This document shows positions 8,713-17,892 of a DNA stretch of 32,178 nt, one piece after another (positions within the stretch are counted from its first letter, which is position 1; each line of letters begins with the position of its first letter). The translations under genes were made by a program, and so were the position numbers. Origin of the DNA: Candidatus Angelobacter sp. Gp1-AA117. GTDB lineage: Bacteria > Acidobacteriota > Terriglobia > Terriglobales > Acidobacteriaceae. The stretch lies in contig QHVI01000067.1 in the NCBI GenBank assembly GCA_003223515.1, positions 1 through 32,178 on the forward strand, in the 5' to 3' direction. Under the pieces are notes generated by a model. The model searched no databases. It saw nothing but the letters and a program-made list of their open reading frames with translations, and had not been told where the DNA came from.

Positions 8713-9048
8713 GAAAGGGAGAAGGCGAGAATATCAGGAACTATGGCAGTTTGGAAATGCGGGCTTTACATAGCTGGAACCCGGCTGCAATCCTGAATCC
8801 TTTGTTACCTTTGCGTCCTCTGCATTGCTAACAATCAAATTCGTCTCAAGGTGCGAAGAATTATTAGCGAAACTTGCACGTAAAAAATTCGCGTAAAATC
8901 GCGGTATTCGCGGTATTCGCGGCTTACCTGTCTTCCTCTGCGCTCTCTGCGTTCTCTGCGGTTAAAGCCGTTTGGTTGTGGCTCGCCACGCTGTGGTTAG
9001 GTTTTGCCTTTGGCTGCGGCTCATCCGTGCTGTGTTGCAAAGTTCTGA
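8713..9048. other. Intergenic, repeat-filled, no gene seen
   Basis: The spacer between ZIP and ychF contains a partial TTTGCG-type repeat (8799-8826), a short tandem of GCGGTATTC (about 8901-8921), and a longer composite repeat (8928-9003) ending in a TGTGG/CCACG module. A forward open frame across it is a translation of the repeats and is not a gene. Confidence 0.6.
8928..9003. repeat. Long form of the TTTGCG-type dispersed repeat
   Basis: CTCTGCG units repeat three to four times, then GCGGTTAAAG, then a GGTTGTGGCT-cgcc-ACGCTGTGGTTA module. The same two-part arrangement recurs at 16268-16330, so the element has a defined structure beyond simple repetition. Confidence 0.6.
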
Positions 9049-10134
9049 TTAACCACTGTGGCGAATGTGCATTACGTCTCCGTCCTGGACGATGTAATCC
9101 TTGCCTTCAAGACGCAACGTACCTTTGGCGCGCGCGTTAGCTTCCGAACCGGCTTCCAGCAGCTTGTCCCAGTGAATCGTCTCGGCGCGGATGAAATGTT
9201 TCTCCAGGTCGGAATGAATGGCCCCGGCGGCATTCTGCGCCCGTGAGTTTTTCGGAACAGTCCAGGCGCGGCATTCATCTTCACCGACCGTGAAGAATGA
9301 GATCACACCCAGCAGTTCATAGGTCTTGCGGATGAGCCGCGTGAGGCCGCTCTCCCTGAGGCCGTAGCTGGAAAGAAATTCCTGCGCCTCCTCATCGCTC
9401 ATGTCGGCCAGTTCCGCTTCGACCTTGCCGCAGATAGCGGTGGCTCCGGCATTCTTGCGCGAAGCTACTTCGGTCACCTTGTATTTCTGGGCGGCCTTCT
9501 CCAGGTCTTCACCGAGATTGGTCGATTCATTCACGTTCAGCACGTAGAGAATCGGCTTCTGGCTCAGGAACATGAATCCCCGGATGCGCTTCTCGTCTTC
9601 CACCGAGATTTCCATCTCCCGCAGCGGACGCTCGGTTTCCAGGTGCGCCTTGGCCCGCTGGATCAGATCGAACTCGCGCTCCAGTTCCGCGTTCTTCATC
9701 TTCTTGAGATCTTTTTCCAGACGCTCCTGGCGTTTTTCCACCTGCCCCAGATCGCTCACGATCAAGTCGAAGTCCACATTCCTGATATCACGCAGGGGAT
9801 CGATCTCGCCGACGTGCGGGATCGAGGGATCATCGAAGGCCCGCACCACGTGTGCGAGCGCATCGACACCGCGCAGATTGGCGGTGAAAGCCGTTTCCTT
9901 GAGCGCTTCCTGGCCAATGGCAGCCACGTCAGCATATTCGACCGTAGCATGGATGAGTTTTTTCGGATTGTAGAGCTGCGCCATGCGATCAAGGCGATCG
10001 TCTGGCACTTTAGCCACGCCGAGATGCGCCTCGCGCGGATTGGCAAAGCTGCGATTGGAAATGTCAGCCTTGGTGAGTATCTTGAATAAGGATGTCTTGC
10101 CTACCTGGGGCAGGCCAATAATGCCAGTTTTCAT
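9049..10134 (-). CDS. ychF: Redox-regulated ATPase/GTPase, YchF (OLA1) family
   Basis: From the ATG at 10134 the protein is about 361 residues, close to the usual 363. It starts MKTGIIGLPQVGKTSLFKIL with the P-loop at residues 7-15. The G4-like motif reads NVNE rather than NKxD, the signature of the ATP-preferring YchF/OLA1 group. A helical coiled section (EKRQERLEKDLKKMKNAELE) follows, and a TGS domain ends the protein (GVISFFTVGEDECRAWTV; DYIVQDGDVMHIRHSG). YchF acts in the cytosol near ribosomes and in stress control. The frame continues 15 codons upstream to 10179, but that extension is a translation of an AGCTAG-type repeat, so it is excluded. No strong ribosome site is seen. Confidence 0.93.
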   Translation of the reverse strand: MKTGIIGLPQVGKTSLFKILTKADISNRSFANPREAHLGVAKVPDDRLDRMAQLYNPKKLIHATVEYADVAAIGQEALKETAFTANLRGVDALAHVVRAFDDPSIPHVGEIDPLRDIRNVDFDLIVSDLGQVEKRQERLEKDLKKMKNAELEREFDLIQRAKAHLETERPLREMEISVEDEKRIRGFMFLSQKPILYVLNVNESTNLGEDLEKAAQKYKVTEVASRKNAGATAICGKVEAELADMSDEEAQEFLSSYGLRESGLTRLIRKTYELLGVISFFTVGEDECRAWTVPKNSRAQNAAGAIHSDLEKHFIRAETIHWDKLLEAGSEANARAKGTLRLEGKDYIVQDGDVMHIRHSG

Positions 10135-10145
10135 AAGGAAGCTGT

Positions 10146-10335
10146 GAGCTTCTAGCTCCTGGCTGCTAGCTAAAACCAACCGGGCAGTTTACGGCAGCCC
10201 GGCATTCCTTCAGCCCCCGGTGAATTGATAAGGGAAGACATACAGGCAGTGCTCGGCACATGTTAAAACGCGGCGAGACTGCATCTTGGGCTTTTAGCTA
10301 GGAGCTAGGAGCTAGCAGCTAGAAGCTAGTAGCTG
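10146..10335. repeat. AGCTAGN heptamer repeats in inverted orientation
   Basis: At 10292-10335 the heptamer AGCTAGN repeats five times in phase (N = G, G, C, A, T) after a TTTT. At 10146-10174 the same repeat occurs in the opposite orientation and ends in AAAA. The two arms enclose about 117 bases between ychF and the DUF4149 gene and could pair as a long stem. A shorter member occurs at 16346-16376. Confidence 0.7.
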
Positions 10336-10347
10336 TTACCTATGTTT

Positions 10348-10803
10348 TCACGAAAAACGCCGTGCGGTCAAAACCACCACGCCAAGGCCGAGCAACAGTA
10401 CGCCACCTTCGCTGCGGGTTGACCAATGATGCAGGCGGTCGAATTCGGCCCGTGCCTCTATCGACGCTTCAATCTGTGGACGCAGGGTGCGCATGCGCGA
10501 AGTGATGCCGAATTGCGAGATCAGCGTAAGCGCCAGCATCAGCATGACAAACACATTGACCACGGCAAACGGTTTAGGACGCGCGTATTTTGACAGGTTG
10601 TAGAGCAGTGAGCAGGTCAAAAACACGGCTGCCGACAGGATGCCCATCCAGTGCAGGGCCGTCAGGCTGCTGCTTACAACATTTCCGGCTTGATTCACGG
10701 AGAGAAGACTGAAGAGTGTTGGAGCCAGTACGAAAGCAAAGAAGATAATGCCGCCGATCCAGACAATCAGGGCAAGCAGCATCAACGTCCTGAGTAGGGT
10801 CAT
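10348..10803 (-). CDS. DUF4149-type integral membrane protein
   Basis: A 151-residue protein with four hydrophobic helices. The N-terminus (LIVWIGGIIFFAFVLAPTLF) carries the WxGGxxFFxxVxAP pattern of DUF4149/TMEM205-like proteins. A short soluble loop (about 104-130) precedes the last helix. Its ATG overlaps the stop of the moxR-like gene by four bases (ATGA), so the two are translationally coupled and probably work together. The function of the family is unknown. The C-terminus (LTARRFS) is basic, consistent with a cytoplasmic end. Confidence 0.75.
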   Translation of the reverse strand: MTLLRTLMLLALIVWIGGIIFFAFVLAPTLFSLLSVNQAGNVVSSSLTALHWMGILSAAVFLTCSLLYNLSKYARPKPFAVVNVFVMLMLALTLISQFGITSRMRTLRPQIEASIEARAEFDRLHHWSTRSEGGVLLLGLGVVVLTARRFS

Positions 10804-11762
10804 ACCGGTACGTGAACGCTGTTCAGAATCTCACGAATAATGGTCTCCGCCTGCTCCGTTTTCTTCAGGGTAGAAGAATAACGCGCATTCACCACCACGC
10901 GGTGAGAAAAGACCGGCACAGCCAGCGACTTGAAATCGGCGGGCGTGGCGAACATGCGTCCATCGAGATAGGCCATGGCCTGAGCGGCACGGTAGAGCAT
11001 GAGCGAGCCGCGTGGCGATACTCCCAGGGAGAGAGCTTCTGATTGGCGGGTGCAGCGCACAATCTCCAGCGCATAATCTACCAGCGAGTCATCTACCTTT
11101 ACGCGGGTGACCTCATCCTGCATGGCCAGAACATCAGCGCCGGAGGCCACCGGCTCCACCGCATCGAGGCGGGCGGCCCCGGCTTCGGCGCGCAGAATCT
11201 CACGCTCGCTGCTTGCCTGCGGGTAGCCCATGTGGACGCGCAGCAGGAAGCGATCAAGCTGCGATTCAGGCAACGGATAAGTTCCGTGATGCTCGACGGG
11301 ATTCTGGGTGGCAATCACCAGGAATGGCTGGGGCAGCGGGTGTGAATGGCCATCAATGGTGATCTGGCCTTCGTTCATGGCTTCCAGCAGCGCCGATTGT
11401 GTCTTGGGGGTGGTGCGGTTGATCTCGTCCGCCAGCATGATGTTGGTGAAGATCGGACCGCGCTTGAATTCGAACTGCTGCTCCATGGCGGAATAGAGAC
11501 TGATCCCCAGCACATCCGTCGGCAACATGTCACTGGTGAACTGGATGCGCTGAAACTGGCAGTCAAGTGCGCGAGCCATGGCATGAGCCAGCGTTGTCTT
11601 GCCTACGCCCGGAACACCCTCGATCAGGAGGTGTCCGTGGGCCAGCACCGCCACCATGGCCAGCCGGATTACCTCATCATTGCCGCGAATGATCTTGCGA
11701 AGAGATTTTTCCAGCGCCGTAGCGCGTGAACCTATGGATGACTGGATAGTGGTGGGGGCCAT
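10800..11762 (-). CDS. MoxR-family AAA+ ATPase
   Basis: A 320-residue cytosolic ATPase. Walker A is GVPGVGKTT (49-57), Walker B is LADEIN (110-115), and the MoxR hallmarks RTTPKTQSALLEAM and FLVIATQNPVE(HHGTYPLPE) are intact, followed by SQLDRFLL and the C-terminal lid (SLGVSPRGSLMLYRAAQAMA). MoxR proteins act as chaperones that help assemble or activate partner proteins, often with DUF58 and VWA proteins. Here the usual DUF58 and transglutaminase neighbours are absent and the only coupled gene encodes a DUF4149 membrane protein. Two VWFA-related genes lie about 3 kb away but are not in the same operon. Confidence 0.92.
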   Translation of the reverse strand: MAPTTIQSSIGSRATALEKSLRKIIRGNDEVIRLAMVAVLAHGHLLIEGVPGVGKTTLAHAMARALDCQFQRIQFTSDMLPTDVLGISLYSAMEQQFEFKRGPIFTNIMLADEINRTTPKTQSALLEAMNEGQITIDGHSHPLPQPFLVIATQNPVEHHGTYPLPESQLDRFLLRVHMGYPQASSEREILRAEAGAARLDAVEPVASGADVLAMQDEVTRVKVDDSLVDYALEIVRCTRQSEALSLGVSPRGSLMLYRAAQAMAYLDGRMFATPADFKSLAVPVFSHRVVVNARYSSTLKKTEQAETIIREILNSVHVPV

Positions 11763-11911
11763 TATTTCTCGGATTCTACTTTATGCATATAGAGCTGCCT
11801 AGGTAACTGGCGTACCTAGAACGTCTGGGGAGGGGGAGTTTGCATATTATAGCGCGCTTTTTTATCTAAATCCGGTTCCCGGCTCTCGCCGGATTCAAGC
11901 CAGGAATGCTG

Positions 11912-11936
11912 GTGTGGCACAGCCGCCCCGGCTGTG
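11912..11936. repeat. Dispersed hairpin repeat, copy 1
   Basis: The GTGTGGCACAGCC...GGCTGTG sequence forms a GC-rich stem. Its first 22 bases recur exactly in the opposite orientation at 26231-26252, and the match continues for six more bases with one mismatch. The two copies are 14 kb apart in unrelated contexts. Confidence 0.65.
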
Positions 11937-11990
11937 CGGGTAACTGTTAACTTCAGCAAATACGCAGGCACAACGATGAGCCAAGCAACT

Positions 11991-12015
11991 GGCAGGGGAA
12001 ATTGCAGCCCCTGCC
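11991..12015 (-). terminator. Stem-loop downstream of the 12036-12458 gene
   Basis: GGCAGGGG and CCCCTGCC form a perfect eight-base stem around a nine-base loop, 21 bases past the stop codon at 12036. No T-run follows on the minus strand, so it may stabilise the 3' end more than terminate. Confidence 0.35.
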
Positions 12016-12035
12016 CATCGCCTTCTGGGTTGCTC

Positions 12036-12458
12036 TTACGCAGCTTCGTATTGGGAACGTGAACTATACGGATGCTCGAAATCCGTCATGGCGGTGACGG
12101 CGGCGATCATGGCGCCTTGCATGCGGAAGTGCTTGGCTTCAGGCTCGTCGCTGAACCCAAGCAGGTTGGGCATGGTGCTCACCGCGCCTGCCATGGCAGC
12201 ATCGATCTTGCCGTGGGTTTCAAAGCTGATCACGTCGGTCACGCCTCCAGGGAAGCGGGTGATCATGGTGTTGGTAGCTTCAGCAGCTCCACAGAAGATC
12301 GCAGCCAGAGCGGCGCGCTTGTTGTTCTTCCAGAACAGAGCGCCCATCAAAAAGAATGCTCCCGCGGTGGCGTAATCGATGACTGCGTGTACACGCGGTG
12401 AGATGACCTTCGGCAATTTGCCGGCAACAGCTTCTACAGCCTGGTTCATCAGCGGCAT
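12036..12458 (-). CDS. Uncharacterised small membrane-associated protein
   Basis: A 140-residue protein that I cannot assign to a named function. After a short helix (NQAVEAVAGKLPKVI) it has SPRVHAVIDYATAGAFFLMGALFW, a likely membrane helix, then AALAAIFCGAAEATNTMI, a second weak one. The rest is soluble and includes PGGVTDVISFETHGKIDAAMAG and a C-terminal TDFEHPYSS. The ribosome site is strong (GGAGGAG about 7 bases before the ATG at 12458), suggesting good expression. It stands alone, with its own upstream region of about 120 bases shared with the divergent toxin-antitoxin operon and a stem-loop after its stop. Similar proteins occur in other Acidobacteria, to my recollection. Confidence 0.7.
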   Translation of the reverse strand: MPLMNQAVEAVAGKLPKVISPRVHAVIDYATAGAFFLMGALFWKNNKRAALAAIFCGAAEATNTMITRFPGGVTDVISFETHGKIDAAMAGAVSTMPNLLGFSDEPEAKHFRMQGAMIAAVTAMTDFEHPYSSRSQYEAA

Positions 12459-12583
12459 AGAAAATTCTCCTCCAGTAGAGAGATGCTTGAGAGGGAAGGG
12501 TGAGTTGGCGGCTTCAAATTCAGGTGGTTGTGTGCTACTTAGCCTGGGTCAGAATGTGAATTCGCCCTCGTTTATGCTTGCAA

Positions 12584-12601
12584 TATCCCAGAACTGGGAT
12601 A
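12584..12601 (+). promoter_or_regulatory. Perfect palindrome over the toxin-antitoxin promoter (candidate operator)
   Basis: TATCCCAG-AA-CTGGGATA has perfect eight-base arms. Its right end overlaps GATAAT (12598-12603), a good -10 hexamer; I see no good -35. The expected transcription start falls at about the GTG at 12611, so the mRNA may be leaderless. XRE-type antitoxins usually repress their own operon, so this palindrome is the obvious binding site. Confidence 0.6.
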
Positions 12602-12610
12602 ATATTCCCT

Positions 12611-12997
12611 GTGGCAAGAAGCAAGAGAGTTCCCGGCGAGAAGCCGCTTTACTGGGTAGCATCAGCAAAGGACGATCTGATGGACTTCCCCGAAGAGGTC
12701 CAGGACGGAGTTGGTGTCGCCCTGAGTGTGGCCCAGTTCGGCGGCAAACATCCGAGCGCAAAACCCTGGAAGGGTGAAGGCCCTGGCGTGCTGGAGATTG
12801 TCGAAGATCATAGCGGGAACACATATCGGGCCAGCTATACAGTGAAGTTTGCAGTCGCTGTGTACGTTCTGCATGCCTTTCAGAAGAAGTCTCCTAAAGG
12901 GGTGAAGACGGCCCACAAGGATGTGGAACTGGTTGGCAAGCGGCTGAAGATGGCCAGAGACGATTATGAGGTGCGACATGGAAAAGACAAACAGTAA
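12611..12997 (+). CDS. Type II toxin, phage Gp49-like/HigB (RelE-superfamily)
   Basis: From the GTG at 12611 the protein is 128 residues. It matches the Gp49-like/DUF891 toxins: PLYWVASAKDDLMDFPEEV, then GGAGVLEIVED-like sequence (GPGVLEIVEDHSGNTYRASY), then the hallmark AVYVLHAFQKKSPKG and a final helix (DVELVGKRLKMARDDY). These toxins are usually ribosome-dependent mRNA interferases. The toxin gene comes first and the antitoxin second, the order of HigBA-type loci. The frame extends to a TTG at 12578, but that would place the palindrome inside the gene; the GTG lies 7 bases after a -10-like hexamer, so leaderless translation is inferred. No ribosome site is visible. Confidence 0.88.
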   Translation: MARSKRVPGEKPLYWVASAKDDLMDFPEEVQDGVGVALSVAQFGGKHPSAKPWKGEGPGVLEIVEDHSGNTYRASYTVKFAVAVYVLHAFQKKSPKGVKTAHKDVELVGKRLKMARDDYEVRHGKDKQ

Positions 12998-13313
12998 GGC
13001 AATCACTCCGGGTTCAGGCAATGTTTTTGCTGACCTGGGACTCCGCAACCCTGAGGAGAAACAGACCAAAGTGCGCCTGGCAGTGGAGATCAACCGCATC
13101 ATTGAGGCAGAGCACATCTCCCAAGCCTCCGCTGCAAAGCTGTTGCAAATCAATCAGCCAAAAATCTCAGCCCTGACTCATTACAAGCTGGACGGCTTTT
13201 CAGTCGAGCGCCTGATGAATTTCCTGACTGCCCTGGGCGCGGACGTACAAATCTCCGTACACAAGCGGCCCAAATCCCGCCGTCCAGGAAAGATCCACGT
13301 CAGGGCGGCATAA
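12978..13313 (+). CDS. XRE-family antitoxin with helix-turn-helix (HigA-like)
   Basis: A 111-residue protein overlapping the toxin gene by 20 bases. The helix-turn-helix is ISQASAAKLLQINQPKISAL (about 48-67 from this start), followed by the typical FSVERLMNFLTALGADVQI segment and a basic tail (KRPKSRRPGKIHV). It should neutralise the upstream toxin and bind the palindrome at 12584-12601. The ATG at 12978 has GAGG 6 bases upstream; an in-frame ATG at 12966 lacks one, so the downstream start is preferred. Both genes of this pair look intact, unlike the ParE-type pair near 3 kb. Confidence 0.9.
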   Translation: MEKTNSKAITPGSGNVFADLGLRNPEEKQTKVRLAVEINRIIEAEHISQASAAKLLQINQPKISALTHYKLDGFSVERLMNFLTALGADVQISVHKRPKSRRPGKIHVRAA

Positions 13314-13328
13314 ATGAAACCCCGCGCA

Positions 13329-13360
13329 TTTCCTCTGCGTCCTCCTCGGTAGAAGGTTCT
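13329..13360. repeat. TTTGCG-type dispersed repeat, partial copy
   Basis: TTCCTCTGCGTCCTCCTCGG followed by TAGAAGGTT matches the core of the dispersed family seen at 7925, 8928, 16268 and 17961. It lies between the convergent antitoxin and kdsA genes. Confidence 0.5.
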
Positions 13361-13434
13361 TTTGCTATTCGCTTCCGTCGGGAACTTCGCCGAAATCATA
13401 TTCCAGGGGATGATGTGGGCTGGCGTTGATACGA

Positions 13435-14271
13435 TCAATTTTGCGACTGCAGGGCGTTGCGAATGGCCAGCAGTTGTGACAAAACTTCATGCAACTTGTC
13501 GAGGTGCAGCGCGTTAGCGCCATCGGATTTGGCTTCTGCCGGATTGTCGTGAACTTCCATGAAAATACCGTCAACTCCCGCAGCCACTGCTGCGCGCGAG
13601 AGCAGCGGGATGAACTCCGGCTGCCCGCCTGAGACAGCTTTGCCGTTGGCTCCTGAGGAAGGAAGCTGGACGGAGTGGGTGGCGTCAAAGACTACCGGCG
13701 CGAACTGCCGCATGATAGCCAGCGACCGCATGTCTACCACCAGATTGTTGTAACCAAACGAACTGCCGCGCTCGGTGAGAAAAATGCGGTCATTACCCGA
13801 TTCGCGAACCTTCTCCACGGCATGGCGCATATCCCAGGGCGAGACAAACTGGCCTTTCTTGATGTTGACGGCCTTTCCCTGCTGACCGGCAGCCACCAGC
13901 AGGTCTGTCTGGCGGCATAGGAATGCGGGAATCTGTACCACGTCAACAGCATCAGCTACCGCAGCCACATCTTTGGCCTCATGAACATCCGTTAGAACAG
14001 GCACCCCGGTGGCTTCTCTTACTTTTTGCAGGATGCGCAAACCTTCTTCCAGCCCTGGCCCGCGGAAACTCTCCAGCGAGGTGCGATTCGCCTTGTCGTA
14101 AGAAGCTTTGAAGATATATCGAACTTGGAGCTTGCCTGCTTCTTTGCTGATGGCCTCCGCCATCTTGAGCGCGTGTGCTTCACTTTCGATCACGCACGGC
14201 CCGGCAATCAGAAAGATACTACCGGCAGAATGACCGATTTCGATGTCACCGATTTTGAAAGAGTGCGCCAC
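13435..14271 (-). CDS. kdsA: 3-deoxy-8-phosphooctulonate synthase
   Basis: A 278-residue cytosolic enzyme that condenses phosphoenolpyruvate with arabinose 5-phosphate to KDO 8-phosphate, the start of KDO supply for lipopolysaccharide. Motifs: FLIAGPCVIES (22-30), FKASYDKANRTS, FRGPGLEEGLRIL, LTDVHE, PAFLCRQTDLL, KKGQFVSPWDM, LTERGSSFGYNNLVVDMR, FDATHSVQLP and FMEVHDNPAEAKSDGAN. Cys26, the His of ATHS, the Glu of FMEVH and the Asp of AKSDG correspond to the ligands of the metal-dependent class, whereas E. coli has Asn in place of the Cys. The start codon is GTG with a poor ribosome site; its position 93 bases after pyrG suggests one transcript. Confidence 0.96.
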   Translation of the reverse strand: MAHSFKIGDIEIGHSAGSIFLIAGPCVIESEAHALKMAEAISKEAGKLQVRYIFKASYDKANRTSLESFRGPGLEEGLRILQKVREATGVPVLTDVHEAKDVAAVADAVDVVQIPAFLCRQTDLLVAAGQQGKAVNIKKGQFVSPWDMRHAVEKVRESGNDRIFLTERGSSFGYNNLVVDMRSLAIMRQFAPVVFDATHSVQLPSSGANGKAVSGGQPEFIPLLSRAAVAAGVDGIFMEVHDNPAEAKSDGANALHLDKLHEVLSQLLAIRNALQSQN

Positions 14272-14364
14272 TAGCTAAATTCTAACGAAAAGATATTTCA
14301 AGTGGAGGTGCAATGGACAAAAGGTCTTCATTTGCTCACTTACTAAATTGCCCATTCACCCCAC

Positions 14365-16080
<1,716 letters not shown>

Positions 16081-16267
16081 TTAGAGTGACTCGCCTCCCG
16101 GCTCGCGAATGGCTTGCGCCTTGGGCCGTGAAGCTTGCTGGGGTGCACAATCAATTATGGCAAAAAAAACGGCAGAAAGGAACTGTGAATAACTGGGCAG
16201 AAAACCCAGCATGCTTCAAGCCCATAGGAGCAACACACCGCCAAATTCAATACACATCAACTACTTT

Positions 16268-16330
16268 TGTTACCTTTGCGCCCTCTCCGGTAAAAGGTTT
16301 TGGTTGTGGCTTCGCTACGCTGCGGTTAAA
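16268..16330. repeat. Long form of the TTTGCG-type dispersed repeat
   Basis: TTGTTACCTTTGCGCCCTCT, then CGGTAAAAGG, then GGTTGTGGCTTCGCTACGCT and GCGGTTAAA. It has the same two-part structure as 8928-9003. Confidence 0.6.
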
Positions 16331-16399
16331 TGACAATCCTTCGGGTTTGGCTAGCAGCCAGAAGCTAGTAGCTGGGATGGCGCAGACGATAGCGGCAGC

Positions 16400-16405
16400 T
16401 ATAAT
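16400..16405 (+). promoter_or_regulatory. -10 hexamer before the beta-lactamase-fold gene
   Basis: A consensus TATAAT ends 8 bases before the ATG at 16414. Transcription would start within a few bases of the start codon, giving a leaderless or near-leaderless mRNA; no ribosome site is present. The -35 region is weak. Confidence 0.4.
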
Positions 16406-16413
16406 TCTTGGCC

Positions 16414-17892
16414 ATGCGCACGCCAGTTCTTCTCGTCCTGTCCCTTCTCTGTTCGTCGGCTGCCAATGCCTTCCAGGCTGCCGGTGCAGCCCCCGATCTT
16501 GATGCCATCGTCAAACGCGTCATTGCCGAAGAACATGTGGTGGGCGCTTCCGTCCTGGTGGCGCGGGAAGGCCGCACCTTGCTTCACCAGGGATACGGCT
16601 TCGCCGATCTGGGCCTGGAGGTTCCTGCCAAAGCTGAAACCGTCTACCATGTCGTCGGCCCCATGCTGCCCTTCACGGGAATAGCCGTCATGCAGCAGGT
16701 GGAGCGTGGCAAGCTGTCGCTCGACGATGAAATCTCGAAATATGTCCCCGAATTTCCCCTGCAGGGTCACCATGTAACGGTCCGCCAGTTGCTCAACCAC
16801 ACCTCCGGCATTGTGGACTATCACTACCTGGGCGATCCCATTGAAGCTACCAGCCGCCAGCCCAAGGCCCTGGATGAAGTCATGGCGCTCTATGCGGGCA
16901 AGAATTGGGTCAATGAACCCGGAAAGAAGTGGGACTGGTCCATCTCCGGCTTTCAACTCCTGGTCACGATCGTGGAGCGGGTTACAGGCGAGAGCTTTCC
17001 CGAATACGTCGAAAAAAATATCTTCAGGCCCGCCGGGGTAAGATCCACGGTGTACTGTGACGATTTCACTCTCGTCCACGGCCTCTCACACGCTTACCGC
17101 AAGCTTGGCAATGGATATGTCCCGGCGAATGAAAACGGCATGGCCTATAACTCTGACCTGCGCTTCTGCAGCACTGCGGGAGACCTGCTGCAATTGTGGC
17201 GCGCCATCGGCAAGCAAAGACTGGTCACTCCGGAAACATTCAAGCTCATGACCACCGCCGAAGGCGCGGCGGCCCAAATGAGCGCGCAGGATCCAAAGGC
17301 GCAGTACGGCTTCGCCATGATGCTGAATCACGAGGAAGAACACCGGCGTATTGGCCAGCACGGGTCGCTGCTCGGGTATAGCGGGAGTCTGTACGATTTC
17401 CCTGAGGATCAGTTGACCATCGTCGTCCTCACCAACACCGAGGGCCAGAATGCTTATGCGATTACCCGCGCCCTGGCCCGCGCTATTCTCGGCCTGCCCA
17501 GCCTTCCCTCGCCCGCCCGTTCGGCGGAAAAATCCCTCGCCGATAAACCCATTCCGGAGGAGGAGCGCAAGCGGCTTGCCGGAACTTACGTGTTGAAGCT
17601 CGACCGCATCTCGGCCAATCTGCATGATTCGTTTGCGCAATACCGCCGCACCTACCGCGTCTTCGATGAAAACGGACGCTTCATGATCCAGCCTCTCGGC
17701 GAAGGGCCGGAGCGGCTGCTGAAGCAGGAGGACGGCAGCTTCGCTATTCGCTCCTCCCCCGGCGCGAATATCTCATTCGTCCTGCAGAACGAGCATGCCA
17801 TAACCATGAAGATGGAGTCTCCGGGGTTCCCGCTTGCTGGAGAGCGCGTTGGCGATGCCGCTCCGGAGACCTTTCACCGGCAACTGCGATAA
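16414..17892 (+). CDS. Exported beta-lactamase-fold (serine hydrolase) protein, catalytic Ser and Lys missing
   Basis: From ATG 16414 the protein is 492 residues, with a signal peptide ending near residue 19 (SSAANA). Residues 25-360 follow the class C beta-lactamase/esterase-like family: VLVAREGRTLLHQGYGFADL, VRQLLNHTSGIVDY, HGSLLGYSGSLYDFPEDQ. Where the family has GSxxKPFT, this protein has GPMLPFT (82-88): Ser to Pro, and one residue short, so the Lys is also gone. The YxN position reads WSI (175-177). It is therefore probably inactive as a hydrolase and may bind peptides or sugars. The C-terminal 130 residues form a separate beta-rich domain (AGTYVLKLDRI...). The in-frame TTG two codons upstream is not preferred. 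Confidence 0.85.
   Translation: MRTPVLLVLSLLCSSAANAFQAAGAAPDLDAIVKRVIAEEHVVGASVLVAREGRTLLHQGYGFADLGLEVPAKAETVYHVVGPMLPFTGIAVMQQVERGKLSLDDEISKYVPEFPLQGHHVTVRQLLNHTSGIVDYHYLGDPIEATSRQPKALDEVMALYAGKNWVNEPGKKWDWSISGFQLLVTIVERVTGESFPEYVEKNIFRPAGVRSTVYCDDFTLVHGLSHAYRKLGNGYVPANENGMAYNSDLRFCSTAGDLLQLWRAIGKQRLVTPETFKLMTTAEGAAAQMSAQDPKAQYGFAMMLNHEEEHRRIGQHGSLLGYSGSLYDFPEDQLTIVVLTNTEGQNAYAITRALARAILGLPSLPSPARSAEKSLADKPIPEEERKRLAGTYVLKLDRISANLHDSFAQYRRTYRVFDENGRFMIQPLGEGPERLLKQEDGSFAIRSSPGANISFVLQNEHAITMKMESPGFPLAGERVGDAAPETFHRQLR

Noticed and set aside
8874-9140. Forward open frame with hydrophobic repeats (SSALSAFSAVKA)
   Set aside because: It is a translation of the TTTGCG-type repeat and then runs antisense into ychF.
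10135-10179. N-terminal extension of YchF
   Set aside because: Encoded by AGCTAG-type repeat DNA; the internal Met gives the standard YchF start and length.
13365-13434. Protein-like stretch after the kdsA stop on the minus strand (INASPHHPLEYDFGEVPDGSE-type)
   Set aside because: It looks coding-like for about 25 codons but has no start codon or ribosome site of its own, and KdsA already has its normal end. It could be a remnant, but I cannot support it.
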